Shown piece after piece: positions 13,092 to 23,535 of a stretch of DNA of 64,000 nt. The notes below the pieces were generated by a model. That model made no database searches. It was not told where the DNA came from and saw nothing but the letters and a program-made list of their open reading frames with translations. The stretch's first letter is position 1; each line of letters starts with the position of its first letter. The translations under genes were made by a program, and so were the position numbers. Source of the DNA: Thioalkalivibrio sp. ALJ16 (GTDB taxonomy: Bacteria; Pseudomonadota; Gammaproteobacteria; Ectothiorhodospirales; Ectothiorhodospiraceae); assembly GCF_000377345.1 (NCBI RefSeq), contig NZ_KB898044.1, positions 1-64,000 on the forward strand, in the 5' to 3' direction.

Positions 13092-13529
13092 ATGACACCA
13101 CAACGGATCACCCGCTTTATTGCCCGCGACTGGTCCGAATACTCGAACCGCGACCGCCGCGTGGAGCGTGCCCTGGAAGGGTTGACAGGCGAGGCCCTGA
13201 AGGCCGGCCGCCTGGCCCTGAGCGTGCGCGACGACACCCTGGTGGCGATCTGCGCGGAGCGCGGACTGGCCACCGAGATGCGCTTCCAGCAGCGCGAGCT
13301 GCTGAAGACCCTGGCGGCCGCGGGCTTCGAGGGCGTTACCCAGATGCGCATCCGACTCAGCCAGACCCCGCGCGCCCCCGAACCGGTAGCGCCGCTGGAG
13401 CGGCGCGAGATTCCGGATGCGGCGCGGCGCATCCTGGCCGACACCGCCGCCCGGGTGACCGACCCTGCCCTGGCCGGCGCCCTGGAGCGCCTGGCGCGGG
13501 CCGCCCGGCGCTCGGCACAGGACAACTGA
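13092..13529 (+). CDS. dciA: DciA, replicative helicase loader (DUF721)
   Basis: DciA is the ancestral bacterial operator that loads the DnaB helicase in species lacking DnaC. The 145-aa protein starts at ATG 13092 (MTPQRITRFIARDWSEYSNR). The DUF721-type core lies at roughly residues 35-95 (RLALSVRDDTLVAICAERG, QQRELLKTLAAAGFEGVTQMRI), followed by a polar tail. The P. aeruginosa homologue occupies the same lpxC-secA interval. It is convergent to lpxC and divergent from the M23 gene. The family assignment rests on context and pattern; the sequence itself is poorly conserved. Confidence 0.8.
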   Translation: MTPQRITRFIARDWSEYSNRDRRVERALEGLTGEALKAGRLALSVRDDTLVAICAERGLATEMRFQQRELLKTLAAAGFEGVTQMRIRLSQTPRAPEPVAPLERREIPDAARRILADTAARVTDPALAGALERLARAARRSAQDN

Positions 13530-13544
13530 TCCGCGCACCGACCT

Positions 13545-13564
13545 CCAGCGCGTGCACGCGCTGG
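13545..13564. terminator. Perfect 20-bp palindrome between convergent dciA and lpxC
   Basis: CCAGCGCGTGCACGCGCTGG is a perfect palindrome between the dciA stop and the lpxC stop. It can fold on either transcript and could act as a bidirectional terminator or block read-through. No T-run follows on either side, so intrinsic termination is uncertain. Confidence 0.4.
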
Positions 13565-13576
13565 GCTGCCGCCAGG

Positions 13577-14497
13577 CTAGCCGGCCGGCGTGGGCGCCAG
13601 CTGGCCGAAGGAGATGGGCAGGCGCTCGTCCGGATCCTCGAAGGTGACCTTTTCCCAGGCCGTCTCGTCCGCAGCGAGCTTGCGAATCAGCTGGTTGTTC
13701 AGCGCGTGGCCGGACTTGTGCCCGGTAAACGCCCCGATCAGGCTGTGCCCGAGCAGGTACAGATCCCCGACCACGTCGAGGATCTTGTGCTTGACCAGTT
13801 CGTTGTCGTAGCGCAGGCCGTTTTCGTTGAGGATCTTGTAGTCGTCCAGCACCACGGCATTGTCGAGGCTGCCACCCAGCGCCAGCTGGTTGGCGCGCAG
13901 GGCCTCGATGTCGCGCATGAACCCGAAGGTGCGGGCCCGCGACACCTCCTTCACGAAGGACGTGGAGGAGAAGTCGAGCTCGGCCTTCTGGCTGCCATCG
14001 GTAAACATGGGGTGTTCGAAGTCGATGCAGAAACCGACCTTGAAACCGTCATAGGGTTCGAAGCGCACCCATTTGTCGCCCTCACGGACTTCAACGCTGC
14101 GCTTCACCCGGATGAATTCCTTGGGTGCGTCCTGCTCCTTCAGTCCGGCGGACTGCAGCAGGAACACGAAGGGACCGGCACTGCCGTCCATGATCGGCAC
14201 CTCGGCGGCGCTGACATCGACGTGCAGATTGTCGATTCCCAGACCTGCGATCGCGGAGAGCAGATGCTCCACCGTCGATACCCGGACATCGCCGTTGACC
14301 AGCGTGGTGGACAGACGCGTGTCACCGACATTGTCGGCACAGGCGCGCAGCTCCACGGACGGATCAAGATCGCAGCGGTGGAACACAATCCCGGTATTCA
14401 CCGGGGCCGGGCGCAGGGTCAGTACGACCTTCTCTCCGGTATGCAGACCGACGCCGGTTGCCCGAATGCTGTTCTTGAGCGTTCTTTGCCTGATCAA
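13577..14497 (-). CDS. lpxC: UDP-3-O-acyl-N-acetylglucosamine deacetylase LpxC
   Basis: Zinc deacetylase for the committed step of lipid A synthesis. The chosen TTG start (14495-14497) gives the canonical N terminus [21 protein letters not shown] and 306 aa, against 305 in E. coli. It is preceded by GAGAGG 9 nt upstream. The longer in-frame ATG 69 bp upstream would add residues absent from the family. Zinc-site landmarks are H78 (STVEHLLSA) and the [15 protein letters not shown] segment; the catalytic [10 protein letters not shown] His is also present. It lies downstream of ftsZ, as in most gammaproteobacteria. Confidence 0.96.
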   Translation of the reverse strand: MIRQRTLKNSIRATGVGLHTGEKVVLTLRPAPVNTGIVFHRCDLDPSVELRACADNVGDTRLSTTLVNGDVRVSTVEHLLSAIAGLGIDNLHVDVSAAEVPIMDGSAGPFVFLLQSAGLKEQDAPKEFIRVKRSVEVREGDKWVRFEPYDGFKVGFCIDFEHPMFTDGSQKAELDFSSTSFVKEVSRARTFGFMRDIEALRANQLALGGSLDNAVVLDDYKILNENGLRYDNELVKHKILDVVGDLYLLGHSLIGAFTGHKSGHALNNQLIRKLAADETAWEKVTFEDPDERLPISFGQLAPTPAG

Positions 14498-14532
14498 CGA
14501 ATTGAGCCTCTCTTGCAGCAGAGCGCATAAGG

Positions 14533-14556
14533 GGAGCCCGGGCCCTCCCGGGCTCC
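14533..14556. other. Strong 10-bp-stem hairpin in the ftsZ-lpxC intergenic region
   Basis: GGAGCCCGGG and CCCGGGCTCC flank a 4-nt loop. On the ftsZ-to-lpxC (minus) transcript the stem is not followed by a U-run, so it looks more like an attenuating or RNA-processing hairpin than a full terminator. It sits 36 bp upstream of the lpxC TTG start. Confidence 0.5.
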
Positions 14557-14619
14557 TCATGCACACAACGATTGCGCCATTATTGCAGGATTCCGCTCGT
14601 CCTGCATGAGCACCCGGTC

Positions 14620-15777
14620 TCAGTCTGCCTGCTTGCGCAGAAAGGCCGGAATATCCAGCACATCAATACCTTGCTGCTGGTTGTAGTCCACCGCTAGGTT
14701 GTCGCCACCGCGGCGCTTGACGGTCGGCTGGTCGAGATCGACTTCAACGTCGGAGCCGACCGCCTTCTTGGGCTGCGCATCGACCACTCGCACCTGCGGG
14801 CGCTCGGACTGCGAGGCCGGCGCCCCCAGGCCGGTCGCCACCAGGGTGACCCGCAGCTCATCGGTCATCTCGGGGTCGATCACCGTCCCGACGACGACGT
14901 TGGCGTCTTCCGATGCCAGGGCCTTCACCGCCTCCCCGACTTCCTCGAACTCGCCGATACCGACATCCATGCCGCCGGTGACGTTCACCAGGATGCCGCG
15001 CGCGCCGGAGATATCGATATCCTCGAGCAGCGGGCTGGCAATCGCGGCCTCGGCGGCCTCGCGGGCTCGATCCTCGCCGGTGCCGGACCCGGTCCCCATC
15101 ATGGCCATGCCCATCTCGCGCATCACGTTGCGCACGTCGGCGAAGTCGACGTTGATCAGACCCGGGCGGGTAATCAGCTCGGCGATGCCCTGCACGGCGC
15201 CGAACAGCACGTCATTGGCGGCCTTGAAGGCATCCAGCAGCGTGGTGTTCTTGCCCAGCACCGTCAGCAGCTTCTCGTTGGGGATGGTGATCAGCGAATC
15301 GACCTGCTCGGTCAGCGCCTTGATCCCGGACATCGCGACCTGCATGCGGCGCTTGCCCTCGAACGGGAACGGCTTGGTGACGACCGCGACCGTCAGGATG
15401 TTCATCTCCTTGGCGATCTGCGCCACCACCGGCGCGGCCCCGGTGCCGGTACCGCCACCCATGCCTGCGGTAATGAAGACCATGTCGGCCCCCTGCAGCA
15501 GATCCTGGATGCGTTCGCGATCCTCCAGGGCCGCCTCGCGGCCAACGGCCGGGTCAGCGCCGGCACCCAGACCCTTGGTGATGTCGCCGCCCAGCTGCAG
15601 CAGCGTCTTGGAGTCCAGGTTCTTCAACGCCTGGGCATCCGTATTGGCGCAGATGAAATCCACGCCCTCCAGTTGCGAGTTGACCATGTGCTGCACGGCG
15701 TTGCCGCCGCCGCCCCCGACGCCGACGACCTTGATCGTGGCGTTCTGGCTATAGGTATCCATCAGTTCGAACGTCAT
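14620..15777 (-). CDS. ftsZ: Cell division GTPase FtsZ
   Basis: Tubulin-like GTPase that forms the Z-ring. At 385 aa it has normal length. The N-terminal [10 protein letters not shown] nucleotide loop is followed by the tubulin signature GGGTGTG at 107-113 and the T7-loop region [11 protein letters not shown] near 208. The extreme C terminus [11 protein letters not shown] is the conserved peptide bound by FtsA, ZipA and ZapD. A 96-bp gap separates it from ftsA. The start [11 protein letters not shown] aligns with other FtsZ proteins; ATG at residue 6 is an alternative. Confidence 0.98.
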   Translation of the reverse strand: MTFELMDTYSQNATIKVVGVGGGGGNAVQHMVNSQLEGVDFICANTDAQALKNLDSKTLLQLGGDITKGLGAGADPAVGREAALEDRERIQDLLQGADMVFITAGMGGGTGTGAAPVVAQIAKEMNILTVAVVTKPFPFEGKRRMQVAMSGIKALTEQVDSLITIPNEKLLTVLGKNTTLLDAFKAANDVLFGAVQGIAELITRPGLINVDFADVRNVMREMGMAMMGTGSGTGEDRAREAAEAAIASPLLEDIDISGARGILVNVTGGMDVGIGEFEEVGEAVKALASEDANVVVGTVIDPEMTDELRVTLVATGLGAPASQSERPQVRVVDAQPKKAVGSDVEVDLDQPTVKRRGGDNLAVDYNQQQGIDVLDIPAFLRKQAD

Positions 15778-15873
15778 GGCTGCGTCCTCTCGTTGCGTGT
15801 GTACGTGTACTGCATTTGCCTGCGTAATGGCCGGAGAGCGGTCCGACCGCCTGAACCCGGGCTGACCCGAAGG

Positions 15874-17109
15874 TCAGAACTGCCCGGAAAACCAGCGCTT
15901 CATGCGCGCCCATACACCCTGGAATCCGCTGTTCACGGGCCGGGATTCCTGCTCTGCGCGCGACTCGCGGGCGTAGAGCAACAGCCCCACCCCCGTCGCG
16001 TGGATCGGGTTCTTCACCACATCCAGGAGCCCGGTGACGCGTTGTGGCACCCCCAGGCGTACGGGCATGTGGAAGACCTCTTCGGCGAGATCCACCACAC
16101 CTTCCATTCGGGACGAGCCGCCGGTGAGCACCACCCCGGCGGCAATCATTTCTTCGGTACCGCTGCGGCGCAGTTCCGCCTGCACCAGCTGCAACAGTTC
16201 CTCGTAGCGCGGCTCGACGACGGAGGCGAGCGTCTGGCGCGACAGCCGGCGCGCGGCGCGATCGCCGACACCGGGGACCTCGATGGTCTCCCCCGGGTCG
16301 GCCAGCGAGCGCAGTGCGCAGGCGTACTTGATCTTGAGTTCGTCGGCGTACTGGGTCGGCGTGCGCAGGGCGACCGCGATGTCGTTGGTCACCTGATCCC
16401 CGGCAATCGGGATCACCGCGGTGTGCATGATCGCGCCGTGGGCGAACACCGCGATGTCGGTGGTCCCGCCGCCGATGTCCACCAGGCAGACACCCAGGTC
16501 CTTCTCGTCCTCGCTGAGCACCGAATAGCTGGAGGCGAGCTGTTCCAGGATGATGTCGTCCACCCGCAGCCCGCAGCGCTCCACACACTTGACGATGTTC
16601 TGCGCCGCGGACACCGCGCCGGTGACCAGGTGCACCTTGGCCTCCAGCCGCACCCCGGACATCCCGATCGGCTCGCGGATGCCCTCCTGCTCATCGATGA
16701 TGTATTCCTGCGGCAGCACGTGGAGGATGCGCTGGTCGGCCGGGATCGCGATCGCGCGGGCGGCATCGATCACCCGGTCCACGTCGCCGGCGACCACCTC
16801 GCCGTCCTTGATCGCGACCACACCGGTGGAGTTGTAGCTCTTGATGTGAGAGCCGGCGATCCCGGTATAGACCGAGTGGATCTCGCAGCCGGCCATCAGC
16901 TCGGCCTCCTCGACCGCGCGCTGGATCGACTGGACGGTGGACTCGATGTTCACGACCACGCCCTTCTTCAGCCCCCGCGACGGCGAGGAGCCGATGCCGA
17001 TGATCTCGATCTCGCCCTCCTCGGTCAGCTCCCCGACCACGGCCTCGATCTTCGAGGTGCCGACATCCAGGCCGACGATCAAACCGGGTTCCGACTTCTT
17101 TGCCATCAT
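15874..17109 (-). CDS. ftsA: Cell division actin homologue FtsA
   Basis: Membrane-tethering actin-like protein that anchors FtsZ. With ATG 17109 (or the adjacent in-frame ATG 17106) the product begins M-MAKKSEPGLIVGLDVGTSK, matching the family, and is about 411 aa. The phosphate loop GLDVGTSKIEAVVGEL, the inserted 1C domain after about residue 85 and the second phosphate region DIGGGTTDIAVF are visible. The C-terminal amphipathic membrane helix is GVWARMKRWFSGQF. An upstream in-frame ATG (17136) would overlap ftsQ and lacks family support. Confidence 0.96.
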   Translation of the reverse strand: MMAKKSEPGLIVGLDVGTSKIEAVVGELTEEGEIEIIGIGSSPSRGLKKGVVVNIESTVQSIQRAVEEAELMAGCEIHSVYTGIAGSHIKSYNSTGVVAIKDGEVVAGDVDRVIDAARAIAIPADQRILHVLPQEYIIDEQEGIREPIGMSGVRLEAKVHLVTGAVSAAQNIVKCVERCGLRVDDIILEQLASSYSVLSEDEKDLGVCLVDIGGGTTDIAVFAHGAIMHTAVIPIAGDQVTNDIAVALRTPTQYADELKIKYACALRSLADPGETIEVPGVGDRAARRLSRQTLASVVEPRYEELLQLVQAELRRSGTEEMIAAGVVLTGGSSRMEGVVDLAEEVFHMPVRLGVPQRVTGLLDVVKNPIHATGVGLLLYARESRAEQESRPVNSGFQGVWARMKRWFSGQF

Positions 17110-17132
17110 CTTTCTGCGTCCTGTCGTTCGTG

Positions 17133-17924
17133 TCATCGGGCGCCCCCCGCCCCGTCATCGCCCGGGTTCGCCCAGGCCACGGCCAACCCGTGCGGGTAGC
17201 GCATGTCGATCCGTTCCACCGGGGCCTCGCGGTACTCGCGAATCGCCGGAGCCGCGCGCACCAGCTGCCCGAGGCGCGACAGATCGGCATCGCGCCCCAT
17301 CAGCACGCGCACGCCATCGGACAGATGAATGCTCCAGTCATGGCGTGCCCCTTCCTCCAGACCGACCACCTCCAGACCGGCATCCGCCAGCCGCGCGGAG
17401 ACCTCCAGATAGCGATGCATCAGCACGACCTGGCGGCCATCGGTGCCCGCCAGCGCTGGCAGGCTCGACCACGGGTCCAGGTCCACCGGGCCGAACAGAC
17501 GGCCGCGGCGGTCCACCAGGTGGTCGCCGCCCCACTGCGCCACCGGTACCGGCTCGCGAACCTCCACCACCAGGGTGTCCGGCCACTGCCGGCGCAGACG
17601 CACGCTGTCGACCCAGGGGTGCGCCTCCAGGACCGCACGCAGCGGCTCCAGCTCGACACCGACAAAACCGCTGGCATGCACGCGGGCCAGCTCGCGCAGG
17701 GCGTCGACATCCGCATGCTGCGGATTGCCGGCAATCTCGATGCGCTCGATCGGCAGCAGCGCATCGGCATCGAACTGGAGCCAGGCCAGCGTGCCCAGCA
17801 CCAGCACGGCGGCCAGGCCCATGCCCGCCATCAGGCGCAGGCCCGGACCGGCCAGCCGGCGCAGGGGCGACGGGCCCTGACGCTGCGGCCGGCGCGCGGG
17901 GCGGGTTGTGCGGCGTGCGCTCAA
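17133..17924 (-). CDS. ftsQ: Cell division protein FtsQ
   Basis: Bitopic divisome protein that recruits FtsL/FtsB. The best start is TTG 17922-17924: GGAGG lies 6 nt upstream and TTGA overlaps the ddl TGA stop. This gives 263 aa: a basic cytoplasmic tail, one transmembrane helix (about residues 32-50), the POTRA domain (LLPIERIEIAGNPQHADVD onward) and the FtsQ beta-domain (HPWVDSVRLRRQWPDTLVVEV onward). The longest reading frame, from ATG 17969, overlaps ddl by 49 bp and has no visible ribosome site. Confidence 0.92.
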   Translation of the reverse strand: MSARRTTRPARRPQRQGPSPLRRLAGPGLRLMAGMGLAAVLVLGTLAWLQFDADALLPIERIEIAGNPQHADVDALRELARVHASGFVGVELEPLRAVLEAHPWVDSVRLRRQWPDTLVVEVREPVPVAQWGGDHLVDRRGRLFGPVDLDPWSSLPALAGTDGRQVVLMHRYLEVSARLADAGLEVVGLEEGARHDWSIHLSDGVRVLMGRDADLSRLGQLVRAAPAIREYREAPVERIDMRYPHGLAVAWANPGDDGAGGAR

Positions 17925-18859
17925 CGCAGACCTCCACACTCGAAACTGGAATCGAGGATGCGCAGGCACAGCGCATCGAAATCGATACCGGCCGCCGCCG
18001 CGGCCTTCGGGACCAGCGAGTGGTCGGTCATGCCCGGGATGGTGTTGACCTCAATCAGGAAGTTCTCGCCATGCTCGTCCTGCAGGATGTCCACTCGGCC
18101 CCAGCCACAGCCCTCGAGGGTTGCGAAGGCCGCGATCGCCAGCGACTGCAGCTCCAGCAGCGCGCTGGAGTCCAGCGGCGGCGGGCAGATGTAGCCGGTA
18201 TCGTCCGCCTCGTATTTCGCGTGGTAGTCGTAGAATCCGCCGGCGGCTCGGATCTCGACCACCGGCAACGGCTCGTTGCCGAGGATGGCGACGGTGTACT
18301 CGCGCCCGCTGATCCACTGCTCGGCGAACACCTGGCCCGGCTGCAGGCGTGCGGCCTCATAGGCGGCCGGGAGATCGGCCGCGCGATCCACACGGGTAAT
18401 GCCCAGACTGGAACCGCCGCGGGCCGGCTTCACGATCAGCGGCAGACCCAACGCGTCAGCCACCGCGTCGGGGTCAAAGCCCGGGGTCAGCAGTCGGTAC
18501 GGCGCGCTTGGGAGGTTACTGCCCGCCCACAGCCGCTTACAGGCGAGCTTGTCCATGCCCAGGGCCGAACCGAGAACCCCGGTGCCGGTGTAGGGGATGC
18601 CCGCCATGTCCAGACAGCCCTGCAGCGTCCCGTCCTCGCCACACTCGCCGTGGAGCACGATGAACACGCGATCGAAGCCTTCCAGATCCAGGCAGCGCGC
18701 GCGATCGCGGGTCAGGTCCACCGCATGGGCATCCACCCCCTGGCGCTGCAGGGCCGCCAGCACGGCCTGGCCGCTGTGCAGCGAAACCTCGCGCTCGCCC
18801 GACCAGCCGCCCATCAGGACCGCGACCCGGCCGTAGTCGTGTGCAGTTCGCTTGCTCAT
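17921..18859 (-). CDS. ddl: D-alanine-D-alanine ligase
   Basis: ATP-grasp enzyme that makes the D-Ala-D-Ala dipeptide for peptidoglycan. At 312 aa it has the DdlB-type length. The N-terminal GGWSGEREVSLHSG loop, the KPARGGSSLGI ATP loop and the metal-binding/catalytic EVNTIPGMTDHSLVPKAA block are intact. It overlaps murB by 4 bp at its start and ftsQ at its end, so it is translationally coupled inside the dcw operon. Confidence 0.97.
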   Translation of the reverse strand: MSKRTAHDYGRVAVLMGGWSGEREVSLHSGQAVLAALQRQGVDAHAVDLTRDRARCLDLEGFDRVFIVLHGECGEDGTLQGCLDMAGIPYTGTGVLGSALGMDKLACKRLWAGSNLPSAPYRLLTPGFDPDAVADALGLPLIVKPARGGSSLGITRVDRAADLPAAYEAARLQPGQVFAEQWISGREYTVAILGNEPLPVVEIRAAGGFYDYHAKYEADDTGYICPPPLDSSALLELQSLAIAAFATLEGCGWGRVDILQDEHGENFLIEVNTIPGMTDHSLVPKAAAAAGIDFDALCLRILDSSFECGGLR

Positions 18860-19818
18860 GCCGTTCCCTCGCTTTCCTCATTCGCGCTCGCGTCCCGTCC
18901 GAGGACGCGCACCTCCGGCTCCAGCCGGACACCGAACCGGCGCTGCACCTCGGCCTGGGCGTGGTGCAGCAGCCACTCGATATCGGCGGCCCGCGCATGG
19001 CCGTCATGGGTAATAAAATTGGCGTGCTTGGAAGAGATCTCGGCGCTGCCGCAAGACAGCCCCTTCAGACCGGCCGCCTCGATCAGGCGCGCGGCGTGGT
19101 CACCCTCCGGATTACGAAACACCGAACCGCAGGAGGGCAGGCCCAGCGGCTGCCGCGCCGAACGCTCGCGCAGCAGTTCGCGGATGCGCCGGGTTCCGGT
19201 CTCGGGGTCGCCGGCCGCCAGCTGCAGGATGCAGCCGGTGAACCATTCGTCCTCGGGCCCGTGCACGCTGCGATAGCCAATGCGGTATTCGGCCGGGGTG
19301 CGGGTGTGCAGGCTGCCGCGGGCGTCAATGGTCGTGACCGACTCCACCAGCGGCCACATCTCGCCGCCCCAGGCCCCGGCGTTCATGCGCAGCGCGCCGC
19401 CCACCGTGCCCGGGATACCGGCCAGGAACTCGGCCCCGACCAGCCCCTCGCGGGCCCCGAAACGGGCCGCCTGGGCACAGGCCAGCCCCGCTCCCAGCAG
19501 CAGGCGGTCGCCGTCCAGACGGCGGCGCTCGTTGAGGACACCGGACAGGTGCACCACCAGGCCCTCAATCCCGCCGTCCCGGATCAGCACGTTGCTGCCG
19601 AGGCCGAGAAAGGTCACCGGCATCTCCGGTGCATGGCTCGCGTGGTCACTCAGGGCCGCGACCAGGTCGTCGAGATCGGCCGGCTGGAACAGCCAGTCGG
19701 CCGGGCCACCCACGCGCCAGGAGGTCAGGCCCGCGAGCGGAACGCCGGCCTCCAGCCGGCCCCGCGGCACGCGGGCAAACGGTCCTGCGCTGCTGTCCAT
19801 GACCCGTTCCGCCATCAT
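18856..19818 (-). CDS. murB: UDP-N-acetylenolpyruvoylglucosamine reductase MurB
   Basis: FAD enzyme that reduces UDP-GlcNAc-enolpyruvate to UDP-MurNAc. The 320-aa protein shows the FAD-binding [12 protein letters not shown] block and [16 protein letters not shown]. The catalytic-serine block is [18 protein letters not shown] and the type I terminal block is [10 protein letters not shown]. The start ATG 19818 overlaps the murC stop by 4 bp; a second ATG follows directly. Confidence 0.96.
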   Translation of the reverse strand: MMAERVMDSSAGPFARVPRGRLEAGVPLAGLTSWRVGGPADWLFQPADLDDLVAALSDHASHAPEMPVTFLGLGSNVLIRDGGIEGLVVHLSGVLNERRRLDGDRLLLGAGLACAQAARFGAREGLVGAEFLAGIPGTVGGALRMNAGAWGGEMWPLVESVTTIDARGSLHTRTPAEYRIGYRSVHGPEDEWFTGCILQLAAGDPETGTRRIRELLRERSARQPLGLPSCGSVFRNPEGDHAARLIEAAGLKGLSCGSAEISSKHANFITHDGHARAADIEWLLHHAQAEVQRRFGVRLEPEVRVLGRDASANEESEGTA

Positions 19819-21245
19819 GATGCGCTCCCGCCGGCCGCCGCCAGCTGCTGCGGCAGCAGCCCCGCCAGGCGGCCGATATCGCCAGCCCCCTGGGCAATGA
19901 CCACGTCGTCCGCGCGCAACATGCGCCCGAGCACGTCGACGACGTCGTCGGCACGCTCGACAAACACCGGTTCGACCTGACCGCGCAGACGAATGGCCCG
20001 CGCCAGACTGCGGCCGTCGGCACTGGGGATCGGATCCTCGCCGGCGGCATAGACCTCCAGCAGGATCAGCACATCGGTCTCCGACAGCGCCTCGACAAAG
20101 TCCTCGAACAGATCACGCGTGCGGGTATAGCGATGCGGCTGGAAGATGGTGATGCGCCGCCGGCCGGGCCAGGCGTCACGGGCAGCCGCCTGGGTCGCGC
20201 TGATCTCGCGCGGGTGATGACCGTAGTCATCAACCAGGGTCACCGGGCCACTCGGGGCCTGCCAGGTCTGCACCTGGAAACGCCGGCCGATCCCCTGGAA
20301 GCGCTCCAGCGCGGCCTGGATCGCAGTCGGTGACACCTCCAGCTCGTGTGCGACCGCAGCCGCGGCCAGGGCGTTCAGCACATTGTGGCGGCCGGGCAGG
20401 TTGAGGGTCACGGGGAATGCCGCCTGCCCCGGCAGGGCCAGGTCGAAAACCATGCGCACGCCTTCCTGGCGCACATTCAGTGCGCGCACGTCGGCCGACT
20501 GCTCGATGCCGTAGGTCAGGCGCGGGCGCTCCAGTTCCGGGTACAGGTCGCGCACCTGCGGGTCGTCCGCGCACAGCACGGCGATGCCGTAGAACGGGAG
20601 GTGATGCAGGAACTCGAGGAAGGTGGCGCGCAGCTTGCCGAAGTCGTTGCCGTAGGTGCCCAGGTGATCGGCATCGATGTTCGTCACGATGCTGATCATC
20701 GGCTGCAGGTGCAGGAACGAGGCATCGCTCTCGTCGGCCTCGGCCACCAGGTAGTCGCCGGCCCCGAGATTGGAGTGGCTGGCGGTGCTGTTCAGGCGCC
20801 CGCCGATCACGAAGGTCGGGTCCATCCCGGCCTCCGCGAGCACGCTGGCGATCAGGCTGGTCGTGGTGGTCTTGCCGTGGGTACCGGCCACCGCGATGCC
20901 GTAGCGGAAACGCATCAGCTCGGCCAGCATCTCGGCGCGGCGCACAATCGGGATGCCGCGCCGCCGCGCCTCCTGTACCTCGGGGTTCGAGGGGTTGATC
21001 GCGCTGGAGACCACCAGCACGTCGGCATCGGCCGCATTGGCCTCGGTGTGGGCCGCCACCACCGGGATACCCATTCCCTGCAGGCGCTGCACCATCGGCG
21101 ACTGCCCGAGGTCGGAGCCCGACACCTGATAGCCCAGCTGGTGCAGGACCTCGGCGATGCCGCTCATCCCGGAACCACCGATCCCGACACAGTGAATGCG
21201 GCGGATACGGCGCATCGCATGACGCGGCAGACGTGTGGCGCTCAT
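19815..21245 (-). CDS. murC: UDP-N-acetylmuramate-L-alanine ligase MurC
   Basis: Adds L-alanine to UDP-MurNAc in the cytoplasm. The 476-aa protein starts at ATG 21245 ([20 protein letters not shown]), overlapping the murG stop as ATGA. It has a Rossmann N-terminal [14 protein letters not shown] and a Mur-ligase P-loop GTHGKTT at 121-127. The central [10 protein letters not shown] and C-terminal [11 protein letters not shown] landmarks are present. The frame is open upstream to 21938, but that stretch is a shadow of murG. Confidence 0.97.
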   Translation of the reverse strand: MSATRLPRHAMRRIRRIHCVGIGGSGMSGIAEVLHQLGYQVSGSDLGQSPMVQRLQGMGIPVVAAHTEANAADADVLVVSSAINPSNPEVQEARRRGIPIVRRAEMLAELMRFRYGIAVAGTHGKTTTTSLIASVLAEAGMDPTFVIGGRLNSTASHSNLGAGDYLVAEADESDASFLHLQPMISIVTNIDADHLGTYGNDFGKLRATFLEFLHHLPFYGIAVLCADDPQVRDLYPELERPRLTYGIEQSADVRALNVRQEGVRMVFDLALPGQAAFPVTLNLPGRHNVLNALAAAAVAHELEVSPTAIQAALERFQGIGRRFQVQTWQAPSGPVTLVDDYGHHPREISATQAAARDAWPGRRRITIFQPHRYTRTRDLFEDFVEALSETDVLILLEVYAAGEDPIPSADGRSLARAIRLRGQVEPVFVERADDVVDVLGRMLRADDVVIAQGAGDIGRLAGLLPQQLAAAGGSAS

Positions 21246-22336
21246 CCCGTCCCCTCCCGGCGGGCACCCGCCATCTCCATGCAGGCATCGGCCAGCCGGC
21301 GGGCCGTATCCGGGAAAGCCTGCTCGCGCGCGCGCAAGGCCCGGGTCCGCAGGGTCTCGCGATCCAGTGACACCACCAGCTCGTATACGCGCTGGACATC
21401 GAGCTCCGCGTCCGCGATGCGCCAGGCGGCTCCTGCCTGCACCAGCGCCTCCGCATTCGCGGTCTGGTGATCGTCCACTGCATGCGGATAAGGGACAAAG
21501 ATCGCTGCCACCCCGGCGGCGGCGACCTCGGCGACCGTCAGCGCCCCGGCCCGGCAGATCACCAGATCCGCCCAGGCATAGGCGGCGGCCATATCTTCGA
21601 TGAAGGCGCTGATCTCGGCCTCGAGACCTGCCTCCGCATAGGCGGCACGGGCCTCGTCCAGGGTCCGCTCGCCCGCCTGGTGGCGAACCTGCAACGGCTG
21701 CTGCGCCGCCACGCGCGCCAGCGCGCCAGGCAGGGTGCGGTTCAGCGAACGCGCCCCCAGACTGCCGCCAAGAACCAGGATATTCAGCGCGCCACCGCGC
21801 TCGTCGTAACGCGCCTCCGGGGCCGGCAGCGCGGCGATCTCGGCGCGGACCGGATTGCCCACCACGGTCACCGTCACGCGCTCGGGGAAGCTGTGCTCGA
21901 AGCCGGCGTAAACCCGGTCCGCGACCTTCGCCAGCCATCGGTTGGTGAGGCCCGCCACCGCATTCTGCTCATGGATCGCGAGGGGCCGGCCAAGGGCCGA
22001 TGCCATCAGACCGCCGGGACCGGCGGCAAAGCCACCAAAGCCGATCACGGCATCCGGGCGCAGGCGGGTCATCAAGCCCAATGCGGCCCACAGTGACAGC
22101 CCCAGGCGCCAGGGCGCGAGGGCCAGACCGAGCAGCCCCTTGCCGCGCACGCCGGCAATGGGAAGCGTATGCAGTTCGATCCCCGCTTCCGGTACCAGCC
22201 GGGACTCCACACCCCGCGCGGTACCCAGCCAGAGCAGTTCGGCGCCGCGCGCACGCAGCAGTTCGGCCACCGCCAGCCCCGGGAACACATGCCCACCAGT
22301 CCCGCCGGCCATGATCAGGATACGCGGCGGCCTCAT
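21242..22336 (-). CDS. murG: UDP-GlcNAc:lipid I GlcNAc transferase MurG
   Basis: Peripheral inner-membrane glycosyltransferase that turns lipid I into lipid II. The 364-aa GT28 protein has G-loop 1 AGGTGGH at 10-16, G-loop 2 [11 protein letters not shown], and the UDP-binding [17 protein letters not shown] region with [15 protein letters not shown] 22336 overlaps the ftsW stop by 4 bp. Confidence 0.97.
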   Translation of the reverse strand: MRPPRILIMAGGTGGHVFPGLAVAELLRARGAELLWLGTARGVESRLVPEAGIELHTLPIAGVRGKGLLGLALAPWRLGLSLWAALGLMTRLRPDAVIGFGGFAAGPGGLMASALGRPLAIHEQNAVAGLTNRWLAKVADRVYAGFEHSFPERVTVTVVGNPVRAEIAALPAPEARYDERGGALNILVLGGSLGARSLNRTLPGALARVAAQQPLQVRHQAGERTLDEARAAYAEAGLEAEISAFIEDMAAAYAWADLVICRAGALTVAEVAAAGVAAIFVPYPHAVDDHQTANAEALVQAGAAWRIADAELDVQRVYELVVSLDRETLRTRALRAREQAFPDTARRLADACMEMAGARREGTG

Positions 22337-23535
22337 GCCCCACCTCCATGGCGACGTCGCGGTGGTGCCACCCGGGGCGCCGGGACCTGTGCCTCACGGT
22401 AGACACGCATCACCAGCCCCACGGCCGCCAGCGAGACGATCAGGGAACTCCCGCCGTAACTGAGAAATGGCAGGGTCAGGCCCTTGGTGGGCAGCAGCCC
22501 CATGTTGACGGCAAGGTTCAGGAAGGCCTGCAGCCCCATCCAGATCGCGACCCCGAAGGCCAGATGCGAGGCGAAGGCGTGGCCACCACGCTCCGCCATC
22601 AGGCCGATGCGGATGCAGCGCCACACGAGCACCGCGAACAGGGCGATCAGGGCGACCACACCGACGAACCCGAACTCCTCGGCAAATACGGCGAACAGGA
22701 AGTCGTTGTGCGCCTCCGGCAGATAGAACAGCTTCTGCACGCTGTTGCCCAGCCCGGCCCCGAACCAGCCCCCCGAACCGATCGCGATCAGCGACTGGGT
22801 AAGCTGGAAGCCGGTCGCAAACGGGTCTTGCCAGGGATCGAGAAAGGCCGTCAGGCGCGCAACCCGGTACGGTGCCGCGACCGCGACAATGGCCATGCCG
22901 ACGGCGATGGTCGCGCCCAGCGCCACGAACTGCCACAGCTTGGCGCCCGCCAGGAACAGCATCCCCATGCCAATGACCAGCATGATCGCGGCGCCACCGA
23001 AGTCCGGCTGTAGCAGCATCAGGATCGTCCCCACGCCGAGGACGACCAGCGGCCGGATAAAGCCGAGGAAATGCAGCCGCAGGGTCGAATAGTGGCGCAC
23101 GATATAGCCGGCCAGGTACATCACCACCAGCAGCTTGACCAGTTCGGCCACCTGCAGATTGAACATGCCCAGCGGGATCCAGCGCGTGGCCCCGTTGACG
23201 GTACGGCCGACGCCGGGGATCAGGACCGCGATCAGCAGCACCATCACCAGGATCAGCAGCCAGGGACCGGCGCGTTCCCAGCGTGCAAGCGGGACCGACC
23301 ACAGGAACGTCGCGACCACGAGACCGATCGCGGCAAAGATCACCTGACGCTGGAAGAAGTGCCAGGTATTGCCGAAGTAGCGCTCACCCAGCCCCATGGA
23401 GGCGGAGGCGACCATAACCAGGCCGATGCCGAGGAGGATGCTCGCGACTGCCAGCAGCGGGAGATCGACGTGATCGCGCATGCCGGCGACCAGACCACGC
23501 CCCTCCAAACCGATACGGGTGCTGGATACGCTCAT
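22333..23535 (-). CDS. ftsW: Septal peptidoglycan polymerase FtsW (SEDS family)
   Basis: SEDS glycosyltransferase working with FtsI at the septum. The real start is ATG 23535 (MSVSSTRIGLEGRGLVAGMR), overlapping murD as ATGA and giving 400 aa; the frame upstream is a murD shadow. About ten transmembrane segments are visible. Conserved SEDS blocks include the Lys/Asp periplasmic loop FLDPWQDPFATGFQLTQSLIAIGSGGWFG and the terminal GLTLPFLSYGGSSL. Confidence 0.96.
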   Translation of the reverse strand: MSVSSTRIGLEGRGLVAGMRDHVDLPLLAVASILLGIGLVMVASASMGLGERYFGNTWHFFQRQVIFAAIGLVVATFLWSVPLARWERAGPWLLILVMVLLIAVLIPGVGRTVNGATRWIPLGMFNLQVAELVKLLVVMYLAGYIVRHYSTLRLHFLGFIRPLVVLGVGTILMLLQPDFGGAAIMLVIGMGMLFLAGAKLWQFVALGATIAVGMAIVAVAAPYRVARLTAFLDPWQDPFATGFQLTQSLIAIGSGGWFGAGLGNSVQKLFYLPEAHNDFLFAVFAEEFGFVGVVALIALFAVLVWRCIRIGLMAERGGHAFASHLAFGVAIWMGLQAFLNLAVNMGLLPTKGLTLPFLSYGGSSLIVSLAAVGLVMRVYREAQVPAPRVAPPRRRHGGGA

